From the NCBI GenBank assembly GCA_009823505.1, contig VZQC01004543.1:3139151-3203150 (forward strand): 64,000 bases of DNA, written 5' to 3'. Both the position numbers and the translations under genes were made by a program. Source of the stretch: Rhizomys pruinosus (lineage: Eukaryota > Chordata > Mammalia > Rodentia > Spalacidae). The notes under the pieces were generated by a model, which saw nothing but the letters and a program-made list of their open reading frames with translations, was not told the origin of the DNA and made no database searches. Shown one piece after another: positions 53,248-63,666 of the stretch (positions within the stretch are counted from its first letter, which is position 1; each line of letters starts with the position of its first letter).

Positions 53248-53445
53248 TTTTATTTATTATTTTTATTTTATGTGTATGAATGTTTTATCTGCACGTGTGT
53301 AAGTGCACCTGTGTTATGCAATGCAGGCAGAAGTAAGAAGAGGGTGTTGGATTCCCTGGAACTGGAGTTAACCAACAGTTGTTAGCTATGTGGGTGTTGG
53401 GAATTGAACCAGGGTCCTCTGCAAGAGCAGCCAGCACTCTTAACT
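53248..53445 (-). mobile_element. B2 SINE
   Basis: A reverse B2 (tatgtgtatgaatgttttat, gggaattgaaccagggtcct, agcactcttaactg) lacking the last head bases. Confidence 0.92.
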
Positions 53446-53448
53446 GTT

Positions 53449-53534
53449 GTCGTTCTTTTTGAGACAGGGCTCCCTGTAGTCACACCTAACCTGGTACTTG
53501 CTCTTTAGACCAGGCTGGCCTGAGTGTCACAGAG
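53449..53534 (-). mobile_element. B1 fragment cut at an unknown base
   Basis: tttttgagacagggctccct, agaccaggctggcctgagt, then a break at n 53,535. The 5' half of the element is missing. Confidence 0.88.
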
Positions 53535-53535
53535 N
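53535..53535. other. Unknown base at a homology break
   Basis: A single n. Left is a truncated B1; right starts in mid-homology with 60,137 (cattttaaaagttt). Confidence 0.9.
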
Positions 53536-53824
53536 CATTTTAAAAGTTTCTCACCTATGAGGATCTATAAGAATAAAATGCTGCACAAAGTGTGCTGGGA
53601 GATGGCTAGGTTCACAACGTGCTTGCCTTCCCAGCATGAGAACTGGAGGTCGCATCCCCAGAACCACATGAATGCTGGGTGAGCTTGGCAGCTGTAACTC
53701 CAGATCTAGGAAGGTGGAGACAAGGGATTGTAGGCCTAGTATATATAGAGGGTTCCAGGACAGCTGGGACTAAAGTGGGACCCTGACTCAAAAAGACAAA
53801 AAATAAAATAATAAGTTTAGAGAT
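53536..53824 (+). mobile_element. B4-type SINE with short block A end
   Basis: 53,536-53,595 is the end of block A. 53,596-53,815 combines an ID-like head (gagatggctaggttcacaac, gcatccccagaaccacatg) with a B1-like 3' half (ggttccaggacagctgggac, gaccctgactcaaaaagac). Same element as 60,205-60,410. Confidence 0.75.
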
Positions 53825-54310
53825 TGTCATTCCCAAACTGACATTTCAGATTGATCAAGATAACCCGAGTGTGTCCGATGACAGTGGCTGTGCCTGACAT
53901 GGCTTTAGATTCTGTCCCTGGGCTTTGCATTACCTGCTGCCCCTGACAGCACAGGGGAAGCCCTGGGCCTGTAGTGAGCAGCTGGCCTGGGTCAATACTG
54001 CCTGACCTCCAACCAGCTTAAGGCTTTAAGCTTAGAACTTGCATTTCCAGCATCTCCTTTTGCAGCTGAGAGAGGAAGTGGAAGGGGCTGAGTACAGCCA
54101 CAGAGGCCCATCAGGACACGATCACTCCAGAGTTTCCAACAGCTCCCAGGAGATGGTACTATTGTCCTGTTCAATGGAAATGGAACATGAGGACTAAGAA
54201 GCCCATTTCAAACTGTTCTGGTCCTTTTGAGCCTATTTTTGTCATTGCTCAGCCATCGTCCCCACTAGAGGGACTAAGCTTGACTGTCTAGGCAAGCACA
54301 GTAATGTGTT
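53825..54310 (-). repeat. Block E, reverse copy
   Basis: Very similar to 60,420-60,910 and 39,110-39,545; reverse of 17,647-18,127. A frame of about 60 codons on the minus strand is open, but it starts from a non-ATG context in the alignment of copies, so I do not call a gene. Confidence 0.85.
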
Positions 54311-54570
54311 GTTCCACATTATTTTTTTTATTTATTCGGTATGTGTATGAATGTACTGTCTGCATGTAGGTTTGTGCACCCCGTGTTATGCAATGCCACA
54401 ATGTCAGAAGAGGGTGCAACATCAGAAGAAGGTGTCAGAACTGGAGTTAAAGAGGGCTCTCATCTCAGCAGCCATGTGGGTGCTGGGGATCAAACCCTGG
54501 TCCTCTGCAAGAGCAGTCAGCACTCACTCTTAACTGCTGGGTCATCTCTCCAGCCCCGTTCCACATTCTT
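54311..54570 (-). mobile_element. B2 SINE (cassette copy)
   Basis: Same insertion as 39,549-39,802, with gttccacatt on both sides. Confidence 0.94.
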
Positions 54571-54860
54571 ATGCAGCAATCTCCTGAGGTGAATTATTTT
54601 AGGATAGAAAATGAAATTGCCTCTTGGCAATTTTTTAACATTTTTTTAAACATACAGATGGTGCAGCATATCTACATGATTGTTTGTTGCTAAACTTTAT
54701 ATAAATGTGTGATTTCAATTCAGCTTGAAAACTAATCTCACCACATGTAATGTTAGCACAGAGGAATCTGACACCTTCTTCAGACTCTGCAGGCATTGCA
54801 GAACATGAGTGCACTTACACACATGCAGGCAATACACCCATACACATAAAAGTAACAACA
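54571..54860 (+). repeat. Cassette linker with half B2
   Basis: Matches 39,803-40,139 and 61,181-61,470, with the half B2 at 54,762-54,857. Confidence 0.85.
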
Positions 54861-55370
54861 AACTGCAAAAGGGACCTTGTGTGTCCAACACCTTAGAGAC
54901 TGTTCTCCAGTGCAGGAAGGAGAGGGAACATCAGGAGTCATCTGCAGAGAGGAAGGGAGCTCATGCAGCACTACACTCAGGGAACCACCCAGGAGCAGCA
55001 GCCATGTTTTCAGGTCACTTCTGCTGCATCCACACAGCCTGGAGCTTGTGATGAATGAGACCCAGGCCCAGAAGGGCTTAGAGACCTGACCTGAACAGAC
55101 TCCAGAATCTCTACTCAGACAACTTCAAAGCCCAACAGATGTTTAATCCCAAACTGGACTTCTCTGAGCCTGGCACTGAGGAAGGAAAGCAGAATGTGTG
55201 GATTGGACAGGGACTGAAATCCAGGGAACAAGCTCTGTGATTGGAAGGAGTCCTGGAGGAAGGTGGGCTGGTCAGTCAGGGAGGGCTGGTTATCAGCGTG
55301 AGCCCTTTTCTCCTGACTGTGGGGAAGTTGTGAGGGGGATAAAGGGAAGTTCAGGTTAGAGCAGAGGGAG
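54860..55370 (-). repeat. Block D, reverse copy
   Basis: Matches 40,140-40,650; it has 15 extra bases (gacccaggcccagaagg region near 55,057) also present in the reversed copy at 5,680-5,700, so 40,340 lost them. Confidence 0.85.
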
Positions 55371-55371
55371 G

Positions 55372-55521
55372 GAATCCTAGCACTCAGGAGGCAGAGGCAG
55401 GAGGATAGCGAGTATGAGGTCAGCCTGAGCTACACAGTGACACCCTGTCTCAGAAGGAAGGAAGGAAGGAAGGAAGGAAGGAAGGAAGGAAGGAAGGAAG
55501 GAAGGAAGGAAGGAAGGAAGG
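55372..55521 (+). repeat. Half-B1 with (GGAA)n
   Basis: As at 40,637-40,756 but with about 17 pure GGAA units (55,454-55,521). Confidence 0.93.
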
Positions 55522-55525
55522 AAAG

Positions 55526-55640
55526 TGAGCTGGGCATGATGTCTCACACCTGTAATCCCAGCACCTGAGAGGCTGTGGCAGGAGAACTGTTGTGAGTTCT
55601 TGGCCAGACTGGGTGACTATAGAGATCCTATTTGATAGCA
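55526..55640 (+). mobile_element. Alu/B1-monomer-like fragment
   Basis: gagctgggcatgatgtctca, cacctgtaatcccagcacct and gaggctgtggcaggagaact look like an old B1 monomer (PB1-type) and differ from the young B1s of the window. Confidence 0.7.
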
Positions 55641-56645
55641 CTGAGAGCTGATCATGAGGACATTTTGCAATTCAAACCCAAAGTTCACAAGCTATGAGCT
55701 TGGAGAAGCTGAAAGCTGGGTGTAAGTTTTCAAGCATGACTTGATAAGACCTTGGTATCAAGGAACTGGAGACATGTCAGCTATTAAGAACACTGGGTTT
55801 CCCCCCATCTAAGTACTCTTGGTGCCTCCCCATGAAAAAGCCAGAATATATTTGGCAAAGAGGCTCTGGTTTAGTCAAAACAAACATATAGTGCGGTTGT
55901 CGGTGAAATGTTAATGTGGCCACCAATCCCCTGGAGTCTTGTTATAGCAGTGGAGCCATGCTCACTGGGTCTGGAAAACGCCATTTCTCAATCATCTCCA
56001 GCTAGACACCTGCCATTGCTGTAGGAATTTCCAGTAACTTCCATTCAGAACATAAAGACAAAGTCACTCACTGCCATTTGGTAGTAGGCCCAGTTTCTAC
56101 AGTCCTTATGTCAGGTAGCTTGTTATAGAATGAGCAGCCTTGAAGGTCATTGAGTATGAGCCTTCTTTAGTCAGCTTTGGTCCCCGTCCTATCCCCTAGT
56201 GATGCTCTGATTTTGAGGAAAGGGGAAGTATCTTAATTGTTCATCCTGAGGATTTGGAAATCCATGGTGAGTCCTCAGGACCCTTTGCAGATGGCTTGTC
56301 AGTGGCTGTTGATGTTCTCTGGGGAAGACAGCAGGTGAACCCTGACTGGACAAAGCCAAGACCCTGTGATAAGGAGAACATTCTGTTCTATACCTCAGGA
56401 TCAGAAGGGCAAAAGAAACATGACGGATCTGAAGCCTTGATGGGTATCAGAAGAGGGAGGATGACTGGGGTCTTAAGTGTCACTTATGCCCCTCCCCAGA
56501 AGCCCCTACCTGCTTTCCGACCTGTAGTCAGCAACTTTCTTCCTCTCATCCATCTCCCTCCCCAAGAAGCTCTCATGATCTCCAGCACGTGATGCTGCCA
56601 ATCAACATTAACCTCAAACAGCTTTCCTCAAATCCATGCTTTAAT
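55640..56645 (-). repeat. Block A copy 4, indel-rich
   Basis: Follows 59,150-60,130 in the same orientation, with frequent single-base gains and losses and one scrambled patch at 55,870-55,905. It ends abruptly at about 56,648, in the middle of a B1. Confidence 0.8.
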
Positions 56646-56649
56646 AAGT

Positions 56650-58164
56650 CCTGTAGCCCCAGCTGTCCTGGAACTCACTCTGTAGACCAGGCTGGCCTTG
56701 AACTCACAAAGATCTGCCTGCCTCTGCCTCCCAAGTGCTAGGATTAAAGGCGTGTGCCACCACGCCCAGCATTGTCCTGATTTTTTTTTAAATGTTATTA
56801 ATAACCCCTGAGTCTTATTAATGCTGTTCCTATTCCTTCTTTTTCTGTTCCTATTCCTATAGATAGTTTTGTGGCCATCCACTGAGCCATCAACCTACCA
56901 GCAGCCACATCTCCAAAGAATGCTGACTCTGCCTCCCTCAGCAGCCAGCAGCTGAGAATACTTCCTTTGATAGACATTGTACCTCTGGGTCCATTCTCCC
57001 ATCCATGCTGCAATTATGACTGGCTTGATCGTATGCAGGTAACCACAGCTGCTCTGAGTTGATGTGTGGACAGCCAGAACCTGTCCAGAACTCAGCATTT
57101 CCCAGCTCTCCCACTTAGCCACAGGCTCTTACATTCTGTCTGCCCTCTCTTCCTCAAAGTTCTTTGAGCCTTGGACGAGGGAAGTTGAGCCCTCAGTATT
57201 ACTTATACTTGGCACTTGACTGATTGTGAGTCTCTGCTTTAATTACCATCTACTGCAAAAAGAAGCATCTCTGACCAGAGTTGTGAGCTGGACAAATCTG
57301 TGGATACGAATGTAAATATTTAGAATGCAGTTTGACAGCACAGCGAGTTGCAAAACCACGGCAGGTTTCCCACTAGGGCCTGTGATCTCCTTAATCGTGG
57401 GCTTCTGACCAGTTTACAGTACAGGCATGGAATCCCCACTGTGGAGCAGACCCCATATTCTGAGGATGTTTGTTGGCATCTCATGAACCTCCCTAAGACC
57501 ACCAGGACAGAGGCGTTCCCAACATCCTCCATGTTCATCCAAGATCTTCTGGAACCTGGCTGTCACCACAAGGACAGCCTAGAGAGCTCTCTCATCCACA
57601 GACATCTGTAGCAGACTCAGAGCCCCACATCTGGGTGGACCAGCAGCCCTTCCTGTCTGTGGCAGTCACTGTGATTGTCTGCTCATGCACTGACCACTGG
57701 GTAGAAGCTCTGATACCAAATGGTCAGGCCTCCTACTGTCTTTCCCAAGGTCTGTCAGAGGTCGTCCTGCAGGGATGAATGCCACCAGCATCACCCCAGT
57801 GTCCTTGGTGTCTTGTGGAGCTGCTGGATGGAAACCTGACTGGCAGTGGCACATACAGTGGCCTCCGAAGCCCTGGCATTTTGTGTCCTCCTCGGGGGAT
57901 TGTATACTGGCGGTGGAAACTTCCATTTTAAGGCTTAGGAGTGCCCGTGGCTGTGTAACCCTTTTTAGAGGGAAGCAAGCTGGCCTGTTGTCACAGCTTT
58001 CAGCTGTTGTGAATCCTGTTGGGAAGAACATGGCTGTGTGATTATGACTGTCTTGGCACACCTGCAGAACCAGTGGGGGGATGGGGAGAAGGAGCCACCA
58101 GCGGCTTCTCCTGGGAGCTGACGCTAGAGTGCAAAGCTTCAGAGGCCTGGCTTGCTTTCTTTTC

Positions 58165-58225
<61 letters not shown>

Positions 58226-58718
58226 TTTCTTTCTTTCCTTTCCTTTCCTTTCCTTCTTTCCTTTTTTCCTTCTTTCCTTTCTCTCTCTTCCCCTTCCTAC
58301 CTTCCTTATTTCCTTCCTTCCTTCCTTCCTTCCAGTTGTTTGGATTCTCTACATCTAACTCACTAAAACATTCTTTCAAGGAGGGGACATCTACATTGAC
58401 CCAATTCACATGTCTCATTTGGCAATGGACCCTGAGATCTTGGTACAAAGACTGCCTTTCACTTTTAATTTAATAAAATTTAACTCTTAGACACATCACG
58501 ATTAACTTGGTGTCTATGGAAGACTCCACTGATGAAGGTGTCAGAAACGAAAGGCCATAAGGGACAGTTTGTGTTTAGACAGCGAGGTGCTGACATGAGT
58601 ATCTAGCATGGGCCAACATGGCTGACATTAGACATCCAAAATGGCTGACTTGAAATCTCTGGAGACTCCAAAATAAACAGTGATGGAATCTGTCATAGAA
58701 TTATCTTTGGCAGAGTGC
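56650..58718 (-). repeat. Right arm of near-identical inverted repeat
   Basis: Reverse complement of 22,240-24,276. Contains a truncated B1 (56,650-56,770), block B reversed (56,790-57,480), the unclassified shared part (57,560-58,155), the TTTC/CCTT tract (58,155-58,338), block C reversed (58,339-58,538) and the start of LTR G. A 260-codon minus-strand frame spans much of it, but it runs through the microsatellite and is not a gene. Confidence 0.9.
58155..58338. repeat. Pyrimidine tract (TTTC, CCTT)
   Basis: Same length and same interruptions as 22,618-22,800 on the opposite strand. Confidence 0.95.
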
Positions 58719-58962
58719 TGCTTTTGTGAGAGTCTGTATAAACATGGCTGTACCTCAGAGGCTCAGCCTTCACCTCTCACCTGTCTGTGTTTCTGGCTGC
58801 AGGTCTATGTGCCTGCCTGTGTGCAGTTCTGTGTCCAGATTGTGTCTTGCTGATGTCTGTGCCTGCTTCCATGAAGCTCATGTGTTCTTATGTACACCTG
58901 GGTGCTGGGGAATAAAGTATTGGAGGCTCATCGCAATCTCTTCAACCTCCCAGCCTCTGGCA
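58539..58962 (+). mobile_element. LTR G, copy 3
   Basis: 424 bases, tgtcagaaacgaaaggcc to cccagcctctggca, with gtctgtataaacatggc (58,733) and ggggaataaagtattgg (58,907). Similarity to 21,997-22,418 drops right of about 58,720. Confidence 0.6.
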
Positions 58963-60170
58963 ACCTTTCTCCTTTCCCGGCATATGACCTTGGACCTCCT
59001 ATCTGCTGTAGGTAGTAGAATGCCACTTCAGTGTGGAAAATAGAAAAGTGAAGAAGTGGACCCCTGACCTGCTGACAAGGACTCCTGAGGTCCTTGCTGA
59101 CGCTCTGCTAAGGTGGAAGTAGATGAAGATGGCCAAAGTAAACTGGCTATTTGATAGCACTGAGAGCTGATCATGAGGACAGTTTGCAGTTCAAACCCAA
59201 AGTTCACAAGCTATGAGCTGTGGAGAAGCTGAAAGCTGGGTGTAGAGTTTTCAAGCATGATCTTGATAAGACCTTGGTATCAAGGAACTGGAGACATGGC
59301 TCAGCCATTAAGAACACTGGGTTCCCCCCCATCTAAGTACTCTGGTGTCCTCCCCATGAAAAGCCAGAATATATTTGGCAAGAGGCTCTGTCACATTAGT
59401 GCGTGTGCGTGAAATGTTAATGTGGCCACCAATCCCCTGGAGTCTTGTTAGGCAGTGAAGCCATGCTCACTGGGTCTGGAACACCGCATTTCTAACATCT
59501 CCAGCTGACACCTGCATTGCTGGTAGGAATTTCCAGTAACTTCCATTCAGAACATAGACACAAAGTCACTCACTGCCAGTTTGGTAGTAGGCCCAGTTTC
59601 TACAGTCCTTATGTCAGGTAGCTTGTTATAGATGAGCAGCCTTGAAGGTCATTGAGAGTGTAGACCTTCTTTAGTCAGCTTTGGTCCCCGTCCTATCCCC
59701 TAGTGATGCTCTGATTTGAGGAAAGGGGAAGTATCTTAATTGTTCATCCTGAGGATTTGGAAATCCATGGTGAACCCTCAGGACCCTTTGCAGATGGCTT
59801 GTCAGTGGCTGATGATGTTCTCTGGGGAAGACAGCAGGTGACCCCCTGACTGGACAAGGCCAAGACCCTGTGATAAGGAGAACATTCGGTTTTACGACCT
59901 CAGGAATCAGAGGGCAAAAAGCAACATGACGGATCTGAAGCCTTGATGGAGATCAGAAGACGGGAGGATGACTGGGGTCTTAGTGTCACTTATGCCCCTC
60001 CCCAGAAGCACCTACCTGCTTTCCTGACCTGTAGTCAGCACGACTTTCTTCCTCTCATCCATCTCCCTCCCCCAAGAAGCTCTCATGATCTCCAGCACCT
60101 GATCTCCAATCAAATTAACCTCAACACTTCTCCTGAATCCATTTTAAAAGTTTGTCACCTATGAGGATCT
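58963..60170 (-). repeat. Block A copy 5
   Basis: Reverse of 20,790-21,990. Also matches 55,640-56,645 in the same orientation and 1,339-1,955. Confidence 0.85.
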
Positions 60171-60204
60171 ATAAGAATAAAACCCTGCACAAGGTGGGCT
60201 GGGT

Positions 60205-60410
60205 GATGGCTACGTTCACAACGTGCTTGCCTTCCCAGCATGAGAACTGGAGGTCACATCCCCAGAACCACATGAATGCTGGGTGAGCTTGGCAGCTGTA
60301 ACTCCAGAACTAGGAAGGTGGAGACAAGGGATTGTCAGCCTGGTCTATATAGAGGGTTCCAGGACAGCTGGGACTAAAGTGAGACCCTGTCTCAAAAAGA
60401 CAAAAAATAA
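60205..60410 (+). mobile_element. B4-type SINE
   Basis: ID-like head plus B1-like 3' half as at 53,596-53,815; the head alone is found reversed at 20,625-20,775. Confidence 0.75.
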
Positions 60411-60419
60411 AATAATAAG

Positions 60420-60910
60420 TTTAGAGATTGTCATTCCCAAACTGACATTTCAGATTGATCAAGATAACCCGAGTGTGTCCGATGACAGTGGCTGTGCCTG
60501 ACATGGCTTTAGATTCTGTCCCTGAGCTTTAGATTACCTGCTGCCCCTGACAGCACAGGGGAAGCCCTGGGACTGTAGTGAGCAGCTGGCCTGGGTCAAT
60601 ACTGCCTGACCTCCAACCAGCTTAAGGCTTTAACCTTAGAACTTACATTTCCAGCGTCTCCTTTTGCAGGTGAGAGAGGAAGTGGAAGGGGTTGAGTACA
60701 GCCACAGAGGCCCATCAGGACACGATCACTCCAGAGTTTCCAACAGGTCCCAGGAGATGATAGCATCGTCCTGTTCAATGGAAATGGAACATGAGGAGTA
60801 AGAAGCCCATTTCAAACTGTTCTGTTCCTTTTGAGCCTACTTTTGTCATTGCTCAGCCATCGTCCCCACTAGAGGGACTAAGCTTGACTGTCCGGGCAAG
60901 CACAGTAATG
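60420..60910 (-). repeat. Block E, reverse copy
   Basis: Matches 53,825-54,310 nearly base for base. It lies directly after the B4, as there. Confidence 0.85.
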
Positions 60911-60916
60911 TGTTGT

Positions 60917-61180
60917 TCCACATTATTTTTTTTAATTTTATTTATTCTGTATGTGTATGAATGTACTGTCTGCATGTAGGTTTGTACACCCCATGTCGTG
61001 CAATGCTGCAATGTCAGAAGAGGGTGTAATGTCAGAAGAGGGTGTCAGAACTGGAGTTAAAGACGGTTCTCATCTCAGCCACCATGTGGGTGCTGGGGAT
61101 CAAACCCTGGTCCTCTGCAAGAGCAGTCAGCACTCACTCTTAACCGCTTGGTCATCTCTCCAGCCCCATTCCACATTATT
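60917..61180 (-). mobile_element. B2 SINE (cassette copy)
   Basis: Third copy of the shared insertion, with gttccacattatt and attccacattatt flanks. Confidence 0.94.
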
Positions 61181-61615
61181 ATGCAGCAATCTCCTGAGGT
61201 GGATTGTTTTTGGATAGGAAATGAAATTGCCTCTTGGCAATTTTTTTAACATTTTTTTTAAACATACAGATGGTGCAGCATATCTACATGATTGTTTGTT
61301 GCTAAACTTTACATAAATGTGTGGTTTCAATTCAGCTTGAAAACTAATCTCACCACATGTAATGTTAGCACAGAGGAATCTGACACCTTCTTCAGACTCT
61401 GCAGGCATTGCAGAACATGAGTGCACTTACACACATGCAGGCAATACACTCATACACATAAAAGTAACAACAAACTGCAAAAGGGACCCTGTGTGTCCAA
61501 CACCTTAGAGACTGTTCTCCAGTGCAGGAAGGAGAGGGAACATCAGGAGTCCGCTGCAGAGAGGAAGGGAGCTCATGCAGCACTGCACTCAGGGAAACAC
61601 CCAGGAACAGCAGCC
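61181..61615 (+). repeat. Cassette linker and truncated block D
   Basis: Half B2 at 61,376-61,467, then block D (reverse orientation) from 61,470. It stops at ccaggaacagcagcc where the n at 61,616 lies, in mid-homology. Confidence 0.85.
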
Positions 61616-61616
61616 N
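61616..61616. other. Unknown base at a homology break
   Basis: A single n. To the right, unrelated sequence and a B2 begin. Confidence 0.9.
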
Positions 61617-61647
61617 GGCTCTCCTTCATTCTTTATGTGGGTACATA

Positions 61648-61877
61648 TTTTATTTTTAAAATTTTTATTTATTTGTATGTGTATGAATGTACTGTCTGCA
61701 CATAGGTCTGTGTACCTGTGTCATGCAATGCCAAGGAGGTCAGAAGAGGGTGTTGGATTCCCCTGGAACTGGAGTTGAAGATGGTTTTCAGCTGCCACGT
61801 GGGTGTTGGGGATCGAACCCAGGTCCTCTGCAAGAGCAGTCAGCGCTCTTAACCGCTAGGCCAACTCTCCAGCCCCC
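61648..61877 (-). mobile_element. B2 SINE
   Basis: Full-length reverse B2 ending gctaggccaactctccagcc, close to consensus. Confidence 0.95.
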
Positions 61878-61989
61878 CGTATTTTGATTTTTTTTTTTAA
61901 GGCTAAATATGAAGAATACAGTTGCTGGGCCATAGAGTAGGTGTATGTTTGCTAGAGTTGTCAGTCTCCAAAATGATGATTGTGCCAGT

Positions 61990-62145
61990 TTATGCCTCCT
62001 CTTCTCTTCCTCCTCCTCTTCCTCCTCTTCCTCTTCTTCCTCTCTTCCTCCTCCTCTTCCTCCTCTCTCCTCTTCCTCCTCTTCCTCCTCTTCCTCCTCT
62101 TCCTCCTCTTCTTCCTCTCCTCCTCTACCTCCTCCTCCTTCTCTG
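61990..62145. repeat. (TCC/CTT)n pyrimidine tract
   Basis: About 150 bases of cctcttcctcct-type repeats. Open frames in all directions (Ser, Leu/Pro, Glu/Lys/Arg) are artefacts. Confidence 0.95.
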
Positions 62146-62824
62146 TACTGGGGATTGAAATCAGAGCTTTATGCACACAGTTCTTTAGTGCTTAGGTTGT
62201 TTCCAGGGCTTTTGTTGTTTGTTTTGAGTATGAGCAGAAATGCAGTGAAGATCCCAGGCACACAGCCTATTTTTTTCTCTAAGACGATTTTAGGCTCATT
62301 AGTGTGGCTTCCTATCCACACTACAAATCAGTGTTAAATGTGTTTGTTCCATGCACTCTGCCAGAGCCCTGGGTAGTCTTGGGCTCACCCTGCTTCCAGC
62401 CAGGCAGAGCTAAGGGGCTGGCATCGTTGCTATCCGTGTTCCCTGTCCCCTCTTCCTCATAGTCCTCTGACAGTCTCCACACAGGCTTTCCCATGATGCT
62501 CCTTTCTGTTTGTCCACTGACTGCTCTGCTTCCCCACTGGCCTGTGTACTTCTTTCTGGAACAGCAACCAACTGGTCCCAGGCACACAATGGGTGAACTG
62601 TTGACTTGTGAAGCTGTGTCCAGTGCAGCCTGCCCAGGACTGCCGCTGGCCCTGGGCCCTCTCTGACACAGGGCTTTGGTGAACTTGGCTCATATGGCTG
62701 CTGTCACCCTGACCACTGTGTCGTGTTATTATTTAGAGGATTTTCTCTAAACGTGGTCCTGTACCATGGTAAGTTCGGATGATGTTCTATGTTGCCTGCA
62801 TCCTACGGTGAATAACATTGAATC
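62146..62824. other. No recognised feature
   Basis: About 680 bases without SINEs or block homology. An 88-codon minus-strand frame (62,321-62,587) has no recognisable domain. Start and splice signals are not evident. Confidence 0.45.
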
Positions 62825-62825
62825 C

Positions 62826-62925
62826 AGCTGGGCAGGGTGGTGCGTGCCTAAAATCCCAGTGCCGTGAGGGTCACAAGTTCTAGGCAGGACTGTGTGAAAC
62901 TGTCTCAAAACCCCCCAAACAATGC
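62826..62925 (+). mobile_element. Old B1-monomer-like fragment
   Basis: ccagctgggcagggtggtgc, cctaaaatcccagtgccgtg and gtgtgaaactgtctcaaaac, diverged and short. Confidence 0.6.
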
Positions 62926-62927
62926 AG

Positions 62928-63090
62928 GACTTGGTGGTGCATGCCTTTAATCCCTGTATTCGGGAGGCAAAGGCAGGCGGATATCTGTGAGTTCAAGGTG
63001 AGCCTGGTCTAACAGAGAGAGTTTTCCAGGCCAGCTGGGGGGCTACAGGGAGACCCTGTCTTAAGAAGAGCAAAAACAAATAACAAACAA
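62928..63090 (+). mobile_element. B1 SINE
   Basis: gacttggtggtgcatgcctt to ggagaccctgtcttaagaag with a (caaa)n tail. It has extra bases in aacagagagagttttcc. Confidence 0.93.
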
Positions 63091-63111
63091 GCAAGCAAGC
63101 AAAAATCTAAA

Positions 63112-63275
63112 ACCAGGCTGTCAAGATGGCTTATCAGCAAGGTGCTTGCCCAACACCTGAGTTTAGTTCCTGGAACCCACAGTGGAAGAAGAGAACTAAC
63201 TCCTGGAAGTGGTCCTTTGACCTCCCATACTTACTATTGTCTACAAGTGCACTAATAATAATAAAATTAAAAGTC
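63112..63275 (+). mobile_element. B3-type SINE
   Basis: aggctgtcaagatggcttat, gcaaggtgcttgcccaacac, gagtttagttcctggaaccc and ggaagtggtcctttgacctc fit a B3-type element. Confidence 0.75.
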
Positions 63276-63316
63276 TTTTAAAAAAGAATCTCTAAATAAC
63301 AACAAAACATTGAAAT

Positions 63317-63460
63317 TGCTGGGTATGGTGGTATACACTTTAATACCAGGACTTAGGAGGCAGAGGCAGGTAGATCTTTGTAAGCTTGAGGCCAGCCTGG
63401 TCTACATAATGAGTTCTAGGCCAGCTAAGAGTACATGGAGTTCTTGTCTAAGAAAAAGAG
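63317..63460 (+). mobile_element. B1 SINE
   Basis: A diverged B1 (gctgggtatggtggtataca to gagttcttgtctaagaaaaa). Confidence 0.92.
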
Positions 63461-63465
63461 GGAAG

Positions 63466-63665
63466 GGCTGGAGAGATGGCTCAGCAGTTAAGAACACTGA
63501 CTGCTCTTGCAGAGGACCCTGGTTCTATTCCCAGCACCCATATGGTGGGTATCAACAGTCTGTAACTCCAGTTCCAGGGGATCTGATGCCCTCTTCTGAC
63601 CTCCTTGGGGACTGCATGAAACCGGTGCACTTATACACATGCAGGCAATAGTCACATACACATTT
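63466..63665 (+). mobile_element. B2 SINE (forward of a facing pair)
   Basis: ggctggagagatggctcagc through ctgatgccctcttctgacct to cagtcacatacacatt-like tail. It abuts a B2 in the opposite orientation. Confidence 0.95.
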
Positions 63666-63666
63666 T

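Noticed and set aside
53992..54174. A recurrent 60-70-codon frame in block E copies
   Set aside because: The apparent start is not an ATG in the aligned copies, and one copy (39,110-39,545) is interrupted. It is better explained by recent duplication of non-coding sequence.
57666..58448. A 260-codon open frame on the minus strand
   Set aside because: Its middle is a Lys/Glu/Arg translation of the TTTC/CCTT microsatellite and its ends are blocks B and C. No domain is present, and the mirrored sequence is split into smaller frames by a few substitutions.
62321..62587. A minus-strand coding exon
   Set aside because: The frame has acidic and Gly-rich runs but no domain, and no matching neighbouring exons or clear splice sites were found.
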